NCBI GenBank assembly: GCA_946221385.1
Contig: CAMIGX010000007.1
Location: 62,001-126,000 of the forward strand
Reading direction: 5' to 3'
Origin: an uncultured Propionimicrobium sp.
GTDB lineage: Bacteria > Actinomycetota > Actinomycetes > Propionibacteriales > Propionibacteriaceae
DNA length: 64,000 nt
Made by a program: the position numbers and the translations under genes. The notes under the pieces are model-generated. The model saw only the letters and a program-made list of their open reading frames with translations. It ran no database searches and had not been told where the DNA came from. Below are positions 32,805-41,109 of the stretch, in pieces. Every line of letters begins with the position of its first letter. The stretch's first letter is position 1.

Positions 32805-34196
32805 GTGTCTGAGGACCCACAATTTTGGCCACCTTTGCGCGACTCACTGGCGCTACCACTCAACCAAGTGCCGCGCGTCGAGCATGATCTATCGATTGAT
32901 TTCGTCGCGACAGATCTCGAAGTCTTCACGGTGACCGCTACTAGCGTCGTCATCACCTGGATCACCCGCCGACCCCGCAACTATCGCGGTGTGCCGGCCC
33001 CGGTGGCCACCGACACCCAGTTGAAACTTGGCCCAGTGGACGGATCGCTGGTGTTGGTCTACGACGATCCAACCCCACGCGCTTTCCACTACGTCGAGAT
33101 CACCGGACTTGAACCAGGACGCAGCTATCGTTTCGAAGCATTCAGCGCCGGGAAACGCCCCGGTCCAGGTCTGCACGTCACCCGCGAAGATTTCTCCCCC
33201 GAGCGGACGCACACCTTCACCACATTGGTGCCGCCGTCCGGCAATTATCTAGGCACGGTCGCGCTCAGCAATGACATCCACGTCGGCGAAGCTCGCCAAG
33301 GCATCAACCTCGGACCGCTGCCGACCTCAGTGCGCGACGAAATGGGCTATCGGCCCTACCCGGAGATGATGTTCTCGGCGATGGTGGACGAGTTGCGAGG
33401 CGCCGGGCATCCCTTTTTGGTCTTGAACGGTGATCTGACCTATGACGGATCGCCTGACGAAGTGGAGCGAGTGTTAAATATCGCTAACGAATATGGCGCT
33501 CAAAATGTTGATTGGTTAATGACGCGTGGTAACCATGATTATCCGCGTCCGAAAGCAGATCCTTTCGGTGAGCGCATCGCTGCATATCAAAAATTGCAGA
33601 CCGTGAATTTGGATTGGGGATTAAGAATTCTGGGCATTGATTCGACCAAGAAATCATCTGGTGGCTGGATTATCCCCGAACAATTCGCCGAGATTTCTGA
33701 CGAATTGCGGCGCGACCCAGACCGCCCGACCTTGTCGGTATGCCACCATCCGTCCACCAATGACGCGGCCTGGTCGTCAATTTCTGGCCCTGGTTTCATG
33801 CTGCGTGCAGCTGACCGCAAGCGGCTGCAGGAATTGCATCTAGCCGCGCCGGGAGTCTTCGCCCACCACACTGGCCACACGCACCGCATGCGGCTCGATA
33901 AGCCCGATCTGCCGGGCGCGCACACCCAATATTTTGAGAACGCTGCGTGCGCGGCATATCCGGGCGGCTATGCGTTATTGCATATTTTCACCGGCGGCTA
34001 TCAATTGAATTTTTGGCGGACACACTCACCGGCCGCGCAACGCTGGACATATCGCAGCCGATTCCAAATGCTCGGCATCGGTCCACGATTCATGCTGGGC
34101 TACACCAATGATCGAAATTTCGTCCGAGAATTCGATTTCTCTGGCCTCAAGCCATCGGGCCAAGAATTGCCGGGATATTTCAAAGAAGCGGTCTGA
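32805..34196 (+). CDS. Metallophosphoesterase with N-terminal fibronectin-like domain
   Basis: 463-aa calcineurin-like phosphoesterase. The N-terminal part (about 35-145) resembles the fibronectin III domain of purple acid phosphatases (TATSVVITWITRRP, HYVEITGLEPGRSYRFEAFS). The catalytic core shows the metal ligands: NDIHVG, LNGDLTYDG, TRGNHDYPR, VCHHPS and HHTGHTHRMRL. No signal peptide is evident. The GTG at 32805 is a likely start because the upstream part of the frame is antisense to tgt. Substrate unknown; a phosphomonoester or nucleotide is expected. AT-rich codons are common around 33470-33650. Confidence 0.83.
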   Translation: MSEDPQFWPPLRDSLALPLNQVPRVEHDLSIDFVATDLEVFTVTATSVVITWITRRPRNYRGVPAPVATDTQLKLGPVDGSLVLVYDDPTPRAFHYVEITGLEPGRSYRFEAFSAGKRPGPGLHVTREDFSPERTHTFTTLVPPSGNYLGTVALSNDIHVGEARQGINLGPLPTSVRDEMGYRPYPEMMFSAMVDELRGAGHPFLVLNGDLTYDGSPDEVERVLNIANEYGAQNVDWLMTRGNHDYPRPKADPFGERIAAYQKLQTVNLDWGLRILGIDSTKKSSGGWIIPEQFAEISDELRRDPDRPTLSVCHHPSTNDAAWSSISGPGFMLRAADRKRLQELHLAAPGVFAHHTGHTHRMRLDKPDLPGAHTQYFENAACAAYPGGYALLHIFTGGYQLNFWRTHSPAAQRWTYRSRFQMLGIGPRFMLGYTNDRNFVREFDFSGLKPSGQELPGYFKEAV

Positions 34197-34202
34197 GCGC
34201 CG

Positions 34203-34925
34203 TCAGCTGAGTGCCTGGATTTGAGCCAGACATACCGCACCTGCGGTCGAGGCGCGCAAGACGTGATCGCCTAGGGAGGCCAGTTGTCCGCCAGCAGCTT
34301 GCAGCGCGTCAACTTCCGCTTCGCTGATGCCGCCCTCGGGTCCCACGACGAAGGCGATCGTGCCGCTGCTCGGCAGCTCAAACTCCGCAAGGCGCTGGGT
34401 CGCGTCCTCATGCAAGATCAAACTCAATTCCGCTGAGCCGAACAGCTCGCAGACTTCCTTGGTCCCAGCGAAGCGCACCTGTGGGACGGTGAAGCGGCGG
34501 GCTTGTTTGGCGGATTCGCGTACCGTCGACTGCCATTTAGCTAGCGCTTTTTCGACTTTCCCGTCCCAGCGGACGATGCTGCGCGCCGCCTGCCAGGCCC
34601 AAATCTCGTCGACGCCAAGCTCGGTCAACATTTCGATCGCGATATCTGATCGGTCACCCTTTGCAAGCGCCTGCACCGCAATGACGCGCTGCTCGCGCGC
34701 GCGATCTTGCAAGAGTTCCTCGACGCTGACCTCGATTTCGTCCTTGCCGACCCGAGTCGTCGTGCCATGCACTGCACGGCCGCGTCCGTCAGCCAAGTAG
34801 ACCTGCTCCCCCACGCGGATGCGTTTGACGGTCGCCGCATGACGACCCTCTAGCCCGTCCAAGATCAGCGCTGAGCCGAGCTCGGCATCGTCCAGCGAAT
34901 CGATCAGAAACAGCGCGTCAGTCAT
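34203..34925 (-). CDS. rsmE: 16S rRNA (uracil1498-N3)-methyltransferase
   Basis: 240-aa RsmE of the SPOUT superfamily; methylates U1498 at the decoding centre of 16S rRNA. The knot region shows IAFVVGPEGGISEAEVDAL and LGDHVLRASTAG. An N-terminal PUA-like part begins HAATVKRIRVGEQVYLADGRG. It overlaps the end of dnaJ by 8 bases, the normal dnaJ-rsmE coupling. In related genomes phoH follows soon after rsmE; here about 9 kb of other genes intervene. Confidence 0.95.
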   Translation of the reverse strand: MTDALFLIDSLDDAELGSALILDGLEGRHAATVKRIRVGEQVYLADGRGRAVHGTTTRVGKDEIEVSVEELLQDRAREQRVIAVQALAKGDRSDIAIEMLTELGVDEIWAWQAARSIVRWDGKVEKALAKWQSTVRESAKQARRFTVPQVRFAGTKEVCELFGSAELSLILHEDATQRLAEFELPSSGTIAFVVGPEGGISEAEVDALQAAGGQLASLGDHVLRASTAGAVCLAQIQALS

Positions 34926-36114
34926 TGCCGCTGAATGCGTCTTTCAGCCGTCCGAAGAAACCCTTTTCAACAGGTTGATGACTCAACCCAGGCTCGGTCT
35001 CGTCACGGGCCTCAGCTAGCTGACGTAGCAGCTCACGCTGATGGTCGTCCAGCTTGGTCGGCGTCTGCACCAATAGCGTGACGCCCAGCTCCCCGCGCGG
35101 ATTCTCGCCGCGCCGATTCGGGTGCAGCGACGGCACCCCACGTCCGGGGATCGTCAGCCGGGTGCCTGGTTGGGTGCCGGCAGGAATATCTAAGGCGACG
35201 AACTGATCTTCTGGCGGGCAATCTTCCCGCTCCGACTCCAAGGTCTCGATGTTGATCGTCGTACCCAATGCAGCAGCGGTCATCGGCAGCCGGATGACGG
35301 TCTCCAAATTATTGGCGTCGCGGCGGAAGATATCGTGCGGCTGAACCAAGATTTCGATGAACAAGTCACCGGCTGGTCCGGCTCCAGGGCCGACTTCGCC
35401 TTGCCCCTCCAAATGCACCCGGTTGCCGCTATCGACGCCAGCCGGAATGCGCACGTTGATGGTGCGCTGCTTGTTGATGCGTCCTTGGCCGTGGCAATCA
35501 GGGCACGGGTTAGGGATGACGTCGCCGTAGCCTTGGCAAGCTGGGCAGGCTTGTGCGGTACGAATCTCGCCGATCAGCGAACGCTGGGTGACGATCGTCT
35601 CACCGCGGCCATTGCACTGCGCGCAGGTCTGTGGCTGTGAACCGTCAGCCGAACCATTGCCGTGGCAGGCATCGCAAGCGACATAAGTATTGACGCTGAC
35701 GGGCACCGTAGCGCCAAAGACAGCGTCAGCTAAGCCCAGCGGCACCCGCATCAGCTGATCTTTTCCGCGCTGGACGCGAGGCCGCGGCCCCCGTCCACCG
35801 CCAAATGAGCCGCCGCCGAACATCGCGCCGAACAGGTCACCGATATCGAAAGCTTCTGAACCGAAACCGCCGAAGCCACCGAAACCGCCACCTGAGCCGA
35901 GCGGGTCGCCGCCACGATCGTAGATCGCGCGCTTAGACGAATCACTCAAGACCTCATAGGCCTCAGAAATCTCTTTGAATTTGTCTTCGGCGTCCGGATC
36001 GTCGGTGACGTCAGGATGCACCTTCATCGCGAGCTTGCGATAGGCCTTCTTGATTTGCTCGGCGGTCGCGTCTCGGGGCACACCAAGGATCTCGTAGTAA
36101 TCGGGATTGCTCAT
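34918..36114 (-). CDS. dnaJ: Chaperone DnaJ (type 2)
   Basis: 398-aa J-domain co-chaperone that stimulates DnaK ATPase and delivers clients. The J domain covers 1-70 (with HPD at the loop in KVHPDVTDD), then a Gly/Phe region (about 72-112, GGGFGGFGGFGSEAF). Four zinc-binding CxxCxGxG repeats follow: CDACHGNG, CAQCNGRG, CPACQGYG, CPDCHGQG. The C-terminal substrate-binding domains come last. It lies 11 bases downstream of hrcA, so it is under CIRCE control. Confidence 0.97.
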   Translation of the reverse strand: MSNPDYYEILGVPRDATAEQIKKAYRKLAMKVHPDVTDDPDAEDKFKEISEAYEVLSDSSKRAIYDRGGDPLGSGGGFGGFGGFGSEAFDIGDLFGAMFGGGSFGGGRGPRPRVQRGKDQLMRVPLGLADAVFGATVPVSVNTYVACDACHGNGSADGSQPQTCAQCNGRGETIVTQRSLIGEIRTAQACPACQGYGDVIPNPCPDCHGQGRINKQRTINVRIPAGVDSGNRVHLEGQGEVGPGAGPAGDLFIEILVQPHDIFRRDANNLETVIRLPMTAAALGTTINIETLESEREDCPPEDQFVALDIPAGTQPGTRLTIPGRGVPSLHPNRRGENPRGELGVTLLVQTPTKLDDHQRELLRQLAEARDETEPGLSHQPVEKGFFGRLKDAFSGND

Positions 36115-36125
36115 TTTCCTCTAAT

Positions 36126-37139
36126 TCAGCCTTCGGCCAGATATTGGCCGACGTAACGAGCCACTGCGCGAACCGCAGCGATGGTTGACGGATAGTCCAT
36201 GTGCGTCGGGCCGACCACACCGAGGGTAGCGAAACCGTCCGACGGGCTGCCGTAGGTGCTCGCGACTAGCGACGTGGTCTGCAAATTCTCGAACGGATTT
36301 TCCTGGCCGATCCGCACTGCGACCTCACCTGGATTGGCGACCGCCTCGCCAAGTAGCGTCAACAATACGACCTGCTCTTCGAGCGCTTCCAAGACTGGCT
36401 TGATCGTCGTGGCATATTCAGCGCCGAAGCGGGCCAGATTGGGCATGCCGGCGACTACGACCTGAGCAGGTTGCCCAGGATCCAGCAAATCGTCTAAGGC
36501 TTTGACGAAGACCGCCAAGTCCGCCGGCATATTGCCATCCACGCTCAACACTGCCAAGGCCTGCCGGGCGTTGCTGGTCGGCGCCCCGACCAGGGTCGCA
36601 TTCAACAGATCACGGATCTGGGTGAGGCGTTGCTCGTCGATGCTTCCTGGATGCAGCAGTCGCTGCTCGACGTTGCCCGCCGAATCGATCAAGACCAGCA
36701 GCGCCCTATCGTGCTCTAACGCGACTAGTTCGACGTGCTTGATGAAGGTCTGGTCGGATACCGGATACTGCACCATCGCGACTTGACGGGTCAGCTGCGC
36801 CAACAACCGAACAGTGCGCCGCACGATGTCGTCCTTATCGACCGCGCCAGCCAGGAAGGTCTCGATGGCGCGCCGTTGCGGGGGCGTCAGTGGACGCAGC
36901 GTCACCAGACGGTCGACGAAGAGCCGATAGCCCTTGTCGGTCGGAATCCGTCCGGCGCTGGTGTGGGGTTGGACCAGGTAGCCTTCTTCTTCCAAGACCG
37001 CCATGTCATTTCGGACGGTGGCAGGTGATACGTCCAGACCGTGCCGCTCGACCAGGCCTTTCGACCCCACCGGCTCACGACTGGCGACGTAATCGTGGAT
37101 CGTGGCACGCAAGACGGCGAGCTTGCGTTCGTCAAGCAT
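36126..37139 (-). CDS. hrcA: Heat-inducible transcription repressor HrcA
   Basis: 337-aa HrcA. It starts MLDERKLAVLRATIHDYV, with winged helix SREPVGSKGLVERHGLDVSP, here as SREPVGSKGL and VSPATVRNDMAVLEEEGYL. It ends GPTHMDYPSTIAAVRAVARY. ATG 37139 has GGAGACAGG upstream and is preferred to a longer frame beginning at 37223 that would run through the CIRCE site. It represses the hrcA-dnaJ operon, folding into the active form with GroEL help in other bacteria. Confidence 0.95.
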   Translation of the reverse strand: MLDERKLAVLRATIHDYVASREPVGSKGLVERHGLDVSPATVRNDMAVLEEEGYLVQPHTSAGRIPTDKGYRLFVDRLVTLRPLTPPQRRAIETFLAGAVDKDDIVRRTVRLLAQLTRQVAMVQYPVSDQTFIKHVELVALEHDRALLVLIDSAGNVEQRLLHPGSIDEQRLTQIRDLLNATLVGAPTSNARQALAVLSVDGNMPADLAVFVKALDDLLDPGQPAQVVVAGMPNLARFGAEYATTIKPVLEALEEQVVLLTLLGEAVANPGEVAVRIGQENPFENLQTTSLVASTYGSPSDGFATLGVVGPTHMDYPSTIAAVRAVARYVGQYLAEG

Positions 37140-37169
37140 CCTGTCTCCTTCATGCCCACCAGACTGCTG

Positions 37170-37196
37170 CTGGCACTCTAAGCCGTCGAGTGCCAA
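37170..37196. promoter_or_regulatory. CIRCE operator for HrcA
   Basis: CTGGCACTC-N9-GAGTGCCAA at 37170-37196, an 8-bp perfect inverted repeat around a 9-base spacer. It differs from the classic TTAGCACTC-N9-GAGTGCTAA mainly at the outer positions. It lies 31 bases upstream of the hrcA ATG, so the hrcA-dnaJ operon is autoregulated. Confidence 0.9.
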
Positions 37197-37322
37197 GTCT
37201 ACCCCTAGCTGGGGCCCGGCCAATCATGCAATCGCCGAGCCTGCTGACAGGCAGCCAGGCAGCGGACGCGGCGTGCTGGCGATCTGTCGGCAGATCGCGC
37301 GAGGGTCTTTACGGGGTGCGTC

Positions 37323-38132
37323 TCAGTCGCGCTCGGGATGCGGCGGCGCGTCAATGATGTGCCAATCTGCGCGCCAAATTTCTACGATCTCCGCCAAGCG
37401 ATCAGCGTGGGCGGCGGCAAAGATCGGTTCGCTGCCTTGACCTTGATAGGGCGTGCCGTCGAGCTTCAAAATTTCACCGCCCAGCTCTTTGAGCATCAAT
37501 TGTCCTGGCAGGTGATCCCACGGTTTAGGCATGAAATAGACGCTGTAGTCGAGCTTGCCTTCCAATAGCGCTGGATAATCAATGCCAGCGCTATTGAAGG
37601 TGTGCCGCATCGGGGCTAGTTTTCCAGGTTTTTGGAATTTCTTCCAGTTTTTCCTCGACGTAGCACCCTGCGGAATGGCGGGAAAATCTTGCCGGCTCAA
37701 TTTTTCGCCATTTCTGCGGACCCCCTCGCCGCGCTCAGCGACGAAAGCCTGCTTGTGTTCTGGCTGCCAAATCCACGAGCGGCTAAGCTCGCCGTCACGA
37801 AGCTCGGCGACCATGACGGCATGATCGGGATTTCCTTTGACGAAATTCCCAGTGCCATCAATGGGATCGATAGTGAAAGCGTGACTGGCTTTGCAAAGCT
37901 GATCGAGCAGGCTGGGATCTTCGAAAGTCGCTTCCTCACCCAAAATGAAGGCTTGAGGATATGCGTCATGCAAGCGCTCAGCGATTTTCACCTCAGCTTG
38001 CTGATCGGCGATAGTGACGAAATCACCGGGATTCTTTTCGAGGATTTCTTCGGAGCGCAATTCTTTAAAACGCGGCGTGATCACTTCAGCGGCCACGTCT
38101 TGAAGTAACTGCAAAATCTCCGGGGTGCGCAT
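37323..38132 (-). CDS. Inositol monophosphatase-family phosphatase (possibly histidinol phosphatase)
   Basis: 269-aa member of the inositol monophosphatase fold. Metal and phosphate motifs are ILGEEATFEDP (first Glu), IDPIDGTGNFVKGNPDHAVM and, near the C-terminus, KPWDHLPGQLMLKELGGEIL. In actinobacteria this family includes HisN histidinol-phosphatases, CysQ-like enzymes and inositol phosphatases; the sequence alone does not decide. It stands alone between hrcA and a divergent thpR. The ATG at 38132 has only a poor ribosome site. Confidence 0.85.
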   Translation of the reverse strand: MRTPEILQLLQDVAAEVITPRFKELRSEEILEKNPGDFVTIADQQAEVKIAERLHDAYPQAFILGEEATFEDPSLLDQLCKASHAFTIDPIDGTGNFVKGNPDHAVMVAELRDGELSRSWIWQPEHKQAFVAERGEGVRRNGEKLSRQDFPAIPQGATSRKNWKKFQKPGKLAPMRHTFNSAGIDYPALLEGKLDYSVYFMPKPWDHLPGQLMLKELGGEILKLDGTPYQGQGSEPIFAAAHADRLAEIVEIWRADWHIIDAPPHPERD

Positions 38133-38270
38133 GGTTCAAGAATGTCACCTTCAACGACGATGACCCAATCTAGTCCGCTCAGTAGACGCGGCAGGCGAAA
38201 TTTCGCGACCCGCTAGGTTACGCTCGGCGTTCCGGCAGCTCCGACGCGGCGTTTAGGCCCGGGGGTTAAA

Positions 38271-38927
38271 GTGTCGTCCATGGCGATGCGGTTATTCACT
38301 GCCATTTGGCCAGACGCGCGATTCGTCGATGATCTTGACGAATTCCTTAGCCCGCGGCGGGTCGCTGAGCCACGGCTGCGCTGGACGCGACCTGAAAGCT
38401 GGCATATCACCACCGCCTTCATGGGTGAGGTACCAAGCCGTCAGGTAGATCGACTGATCGACGAACTGACTGACGTCGCACGCCGTACTGCCCCATTCTG
38501 GCTACGGCCAGGCGGTGGCGGAGCGTTCCCCAATCCGCCGTTCACCAAGCATCTGTGGCTGGGTTTCGCCGAGGACCAGATCGGTTCAGATCTCGGCTGC
38601 GCGACGACGAGCCAGCTACCCAGCACCATTGAGCAGGAGCTGGCTGCAAGCTTTCAAAATTCGACGCCGCAGCTAGCTCAACTCGCCACGCGCTGCCGCA
38701 ATGCTGCAAATTGCGCCGGGGTCCGCGTCGACGGCACCGGATTCGTCGGCCATCTGACTTTGGCGCGGGCCAATCAGCCGCTGGATTCGACGCGGCTATT
38801 GCACGTCTTGGATAGTTTCACCGCACCAGCATTAGAGGTCGGCGAATTCCACCTAGTGCAGTCGAACTTGAATGACCCCAGCCATCGCTATGAGCTGCTC
38901 GAGAGCTTCGCGCTCGTGGCTAGCTGA
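38271..38927 (+). CDS. thpR: RNA 2',3'-cyclic phosphodiesterase, 2H family
   Basis: 218-aa LigT/ThpR protein with two HxT/S motifs, the 2H hallmark: WHITTAFMG at about 45-53 and GHLTLARAN at about 160-168. It hydrolyses 2',3'-cyclic phosphate ends of RNA to 2'-phosphates. GTG 38271 has a GGGGG stretch upstream; in-frame ATGs at 38280 and 38286 are alternatives, the last giving the common MRLFTAIWPDA start. It is flanked by convergent and divergent genes, so probably monocistronic. Confidence 0.85.
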   Translation: MSSMAMRLFTAIWPDARFVDDLDEFLSPRRVAEPRLRWTRPESWHITTAFMGEVPSRQVDRLIDELTDVARRTAPFWLRPGGGGAFPNPPFTKHLWLGFAEDQIGSDLGCATTSQLPSTIEQELAASFQNSTPQLAQLATRCRNAANCAGVRVDGTGFVGHLTLARANQPLDSTRLLHVLDSFTAPALEVGEFHLVQSNLNDPSHRYELLESFALVAS

Positions 38928-38957
38928 CGACCCACCAAGTGGCGACACTTTCGTTGC

Positions 38958-39869
38958 TCAGGGTTCTAGGCTGTCGAGATGATCTTGGGTCACAAAATCG
39001 ATCAATAGCTCCACGGTGCGCACCAGCTTTGCGTCCAAGTCGCGGTGGCTCTTGACGCGTTTCAACATCGCCTGCCAGGCCTTGGCGATGTCAGCTTGAT
39101 CTTGATGCGGCAAGCCGAGACGGGCCAAAGTGCCCTTCTTGAAATCTTCATCACGCGGCACCGCCGGCCAGGCTTTGAAACCGAGGCTCTCAGGACGGAT
39201 CGCCTGCCAAATGTCAATGAACTCATGGCCTTCGACGAGGACGAACTCCCCATATCCGCTGCGGGCTACCTCGTCTGCGATGCGCTTTTCTTTTGAACCA
39301 GCGACGAGATGGTCGACGAGCACGCCCAGTCGCCTGCCTTTGACTGGCTGAAACTCGGCGACCACACCGACTAGGTCGTCAATGCCGCCGAGATATTCGA
39401 CGACGACCCCGACATGCCGCAGATCGTCACCCCAAATCTTTTCGATCAGTTCAGCGTCATGTCGTCCCTCGACGAAGATCCGGCTGCCCAACGCCGTCTT
39501 GGCCTTGGTGGTGGGGCTGACCCGCGAACCGGAGGCAGTTCGGGTCGTTTTTGCCGAGGCGCCAGCTCTGGGCGGGATGCGCAAGATCGCCGGTTGACCG
39601 TCGACCAGATAACCGCCGCCGACGGGAAAGGAACGCCGCTTGAGCTTGCGATCTTCCAAGACGACTAGGCCATTTTCCCAAGCGACCAGCTCGCCGACGA
39701 AGCCACTGGTCGGCTCCTCGATGATCATGCCCAGCTCAACGACGACTTCCTTGGAGGTCTTTTGGCCGGTCTTTTGCCAGCCGGGCGCGAGCACATCATG
39801 GCCATAGCGATCGATCATTTCGGCAACGCTAGTTGCATGTCTGGCTAGCTGGGGCCAGCGACGCGGCAT
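38958..39869 (-). CDS. DUF3097 family protein
   Basis: 303-aa actinobacterial DUF3097 protein. Recognisable family segments: YGHDVLAPGWQKTGQ near the N-terminus, RIFVEGRHDAELIEKIWGDD (about 127-146), VEYLGGIDDLVGVVAEF, GVLVDHLVAGSKEKRIA and VLVEGHEFIDIWQAIRPE. The EGRHDAE and DHLVAGSKE patterns resemble Toprim-fold nucleic-acid enzymes such as RNase M5, but activity is unproven. The family is a frequent neighbour of hemW, as here (22-base gap). The start is uncertain; ATG 39818 (MIDRYGHD) fits other members better than 39869. Confidence 0.83.
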   Translation of the reverse strand: MPRRWPQLARHATSVAEMIDRYGHDVLAPGWQKTGQKTSKEVVVELGMIIEEPTSGFVGELVAWENGLVVLEDRKLKRRSFPVGGGYLVDGQPAILRIPPRAGASAKTTRTASGSRVSPTTKAKTALGSRIFVEGRHDAELIEKIWGDDLRHVGVVVEYLGGIDDLVGVVAEFQPVKGRRLGVLVDHLVAGSKEKRIADEVARSGYGEFVLVEGHEFIDIWQAIRPESLGFKAWPAVPRDEDFKKGTLARLGLPHQDQADIAKAWQAMLKRVKSHRDLDAKLVRTVELLIDFVTQDHLDSLEP

Positions 39870-39891
39870 ATGGACCGCTTGAGTGAGCTGC

Positions 39892-41094
39892 TCAGTCCAA
39901 GAGCTCGCGGACGATGCCGTCAGCTAGTAGCCGGCCTGGCAGTGTCAACCTGATCGGATCGCCAGCAACTATCAGGCCACGATCACGCAGCTGCGGTAGC
40001 CGGGCGCGCTCGGTCGGCGTCAATACGTCGACAGGTAGGCCGCTGGCTAGCCGTAACTCCAACAAGACGCGTTCGACCCGCCGATCTTCATCCGACAAGA
40101 CCTCCCGGGCTTGGCCAGGGCTTTGGTTGACGGCGAGCCGATCAGCATAGCTGCGGGGGTGGCGGACATTCCACCACCGCACGCCGCCGACGTGGGAGTG
40201 CGCGCCCGGCCCGATCCCCCACCAGTTCGCACCGGTCCAATAGGCGATGTTGTGTCTGGCTTCATGTCCGGGCTTTGCCCAGTTGCTGATCTCGTAATTT
40301 TCCAATCCGGCGGCGGTCAATGCCTCTTCGGTGAGTAGATATTTGTCGGCCAGATCGTCGTCGTCGGGCATCGGTAATTCGCCGTGCCTGATGCGACGGG
40401 CCAAGGCAGTGCCATCTTCGACGATCAGCGCGTAGGCGCTCAAATGTTCTGGCTCAACGCTGAGCGCCGCCGACAAGCTGGTCTGCCAATCGGCCAGGCT
40501 TTCACCGGGGGTGCCGTAAATCAGGTCGAGGCTGACGTCGGTGAAACCGCATGCGTGCGCGAGCTTGGCCATCTCGAGGGCGCGGCCGGGCGTGTGCACG
40601 CGATCTAGGACGCGCAACACGTGCGGGCTGGCCGACTGCATGCCCATCGATAGGCGGTTGATGCCAGCTGCCAGCAGCGCGTCGAGGTAGGCCGCGTCGA
40701 GGGTTTCTGGGTTGGCTTCGGTGGTGACTTCTGCGTCGGGGCGTAGACCAAATAGTTGTTTGACGTGCTGCAACAGCCCGCCGAGCTGCTCTGGACGCAG
40801 CAAGGTCGGCGTCCCGCCACCAAAAAACACGGTGCCTACGCTGGGAGCCTGATCGCCGAGCACTCGAGCAGCCAGTTCCAGCTCGGCGTGTGCTGCTGCC
40901 AGGTAGACCTCCGGGCCAGCGCCGCGCACCTGATCTGCAGTGTAGGTATTGAAATCGCAATAGCCGCAGCGTGCCGCGCAATAGGGCACGTGAATGTAGA
41001 CGCTCAGCGGGGTGCTGCTGAGCTGAGCGGTAGCTGCGGCAGGCAGCGCCCCGTCAGTGGGGACGGGATCGCCTGTGAGCGCTTGGCCGGCCAA
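39892..41094 (-). CDS. hemW: Radical SAM protein HemW (HemN-like)
   Basis: 400-aa radical SAM protein. The 4Fe-4S motif is YCAARCGYCDFNTY (CxxxCxxC, about residues 39-52), followed by FFGGGTPTLLRPEQL and the HemN C-terminal domain (GIGPGAHSHVGG). HemW is a heme chaperone rather than a true coproporphyrinogen dehydrogenase, as it has the single fourth Cys pattern CGYCDF. TTG 41094 has AAGGAT 7 bases upstream. It follows lepA by 15 bases, the widespread lepA-hemW pairing. Confidence 0.94.
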   Translation of the reverse strand: MAGQALTGDPVPTDGALPAAATAQLSSTPLSVYIHVPYCAARCGYCDFNTYTADQVRGAGPEVYLAAAHAELELAARVLGDQAPSVGTVFFGGGTPTLLRPEQLGGLLQHVKQLFGLRPDAEVTTEANPETLDAAYLDALLAAGINRLSMGMQSASPHVLRVLDRVHTPGRALEMAKLAHACGFTDVSLDLIYGTPGESLADWQTSLSAALSVEPEHLSAYALIVEDGTALARRIRHGELPMPDDDDLADKYLLTEEALTAAGLENYEISNWAKPGHEARHNIAYWTGANWWGIGPGAHSHVGGVRWWNVRHPRSYADRLAVNQSPGQAREVLSDEDRRVERVLLELRLASGLPVDVLTPTERARLPQLRDRGLIVAGDPIRLTLPGRLLADGIVRELLD

Positions 41095-41109
41095 CGGATT
41101 ATCCTTGCG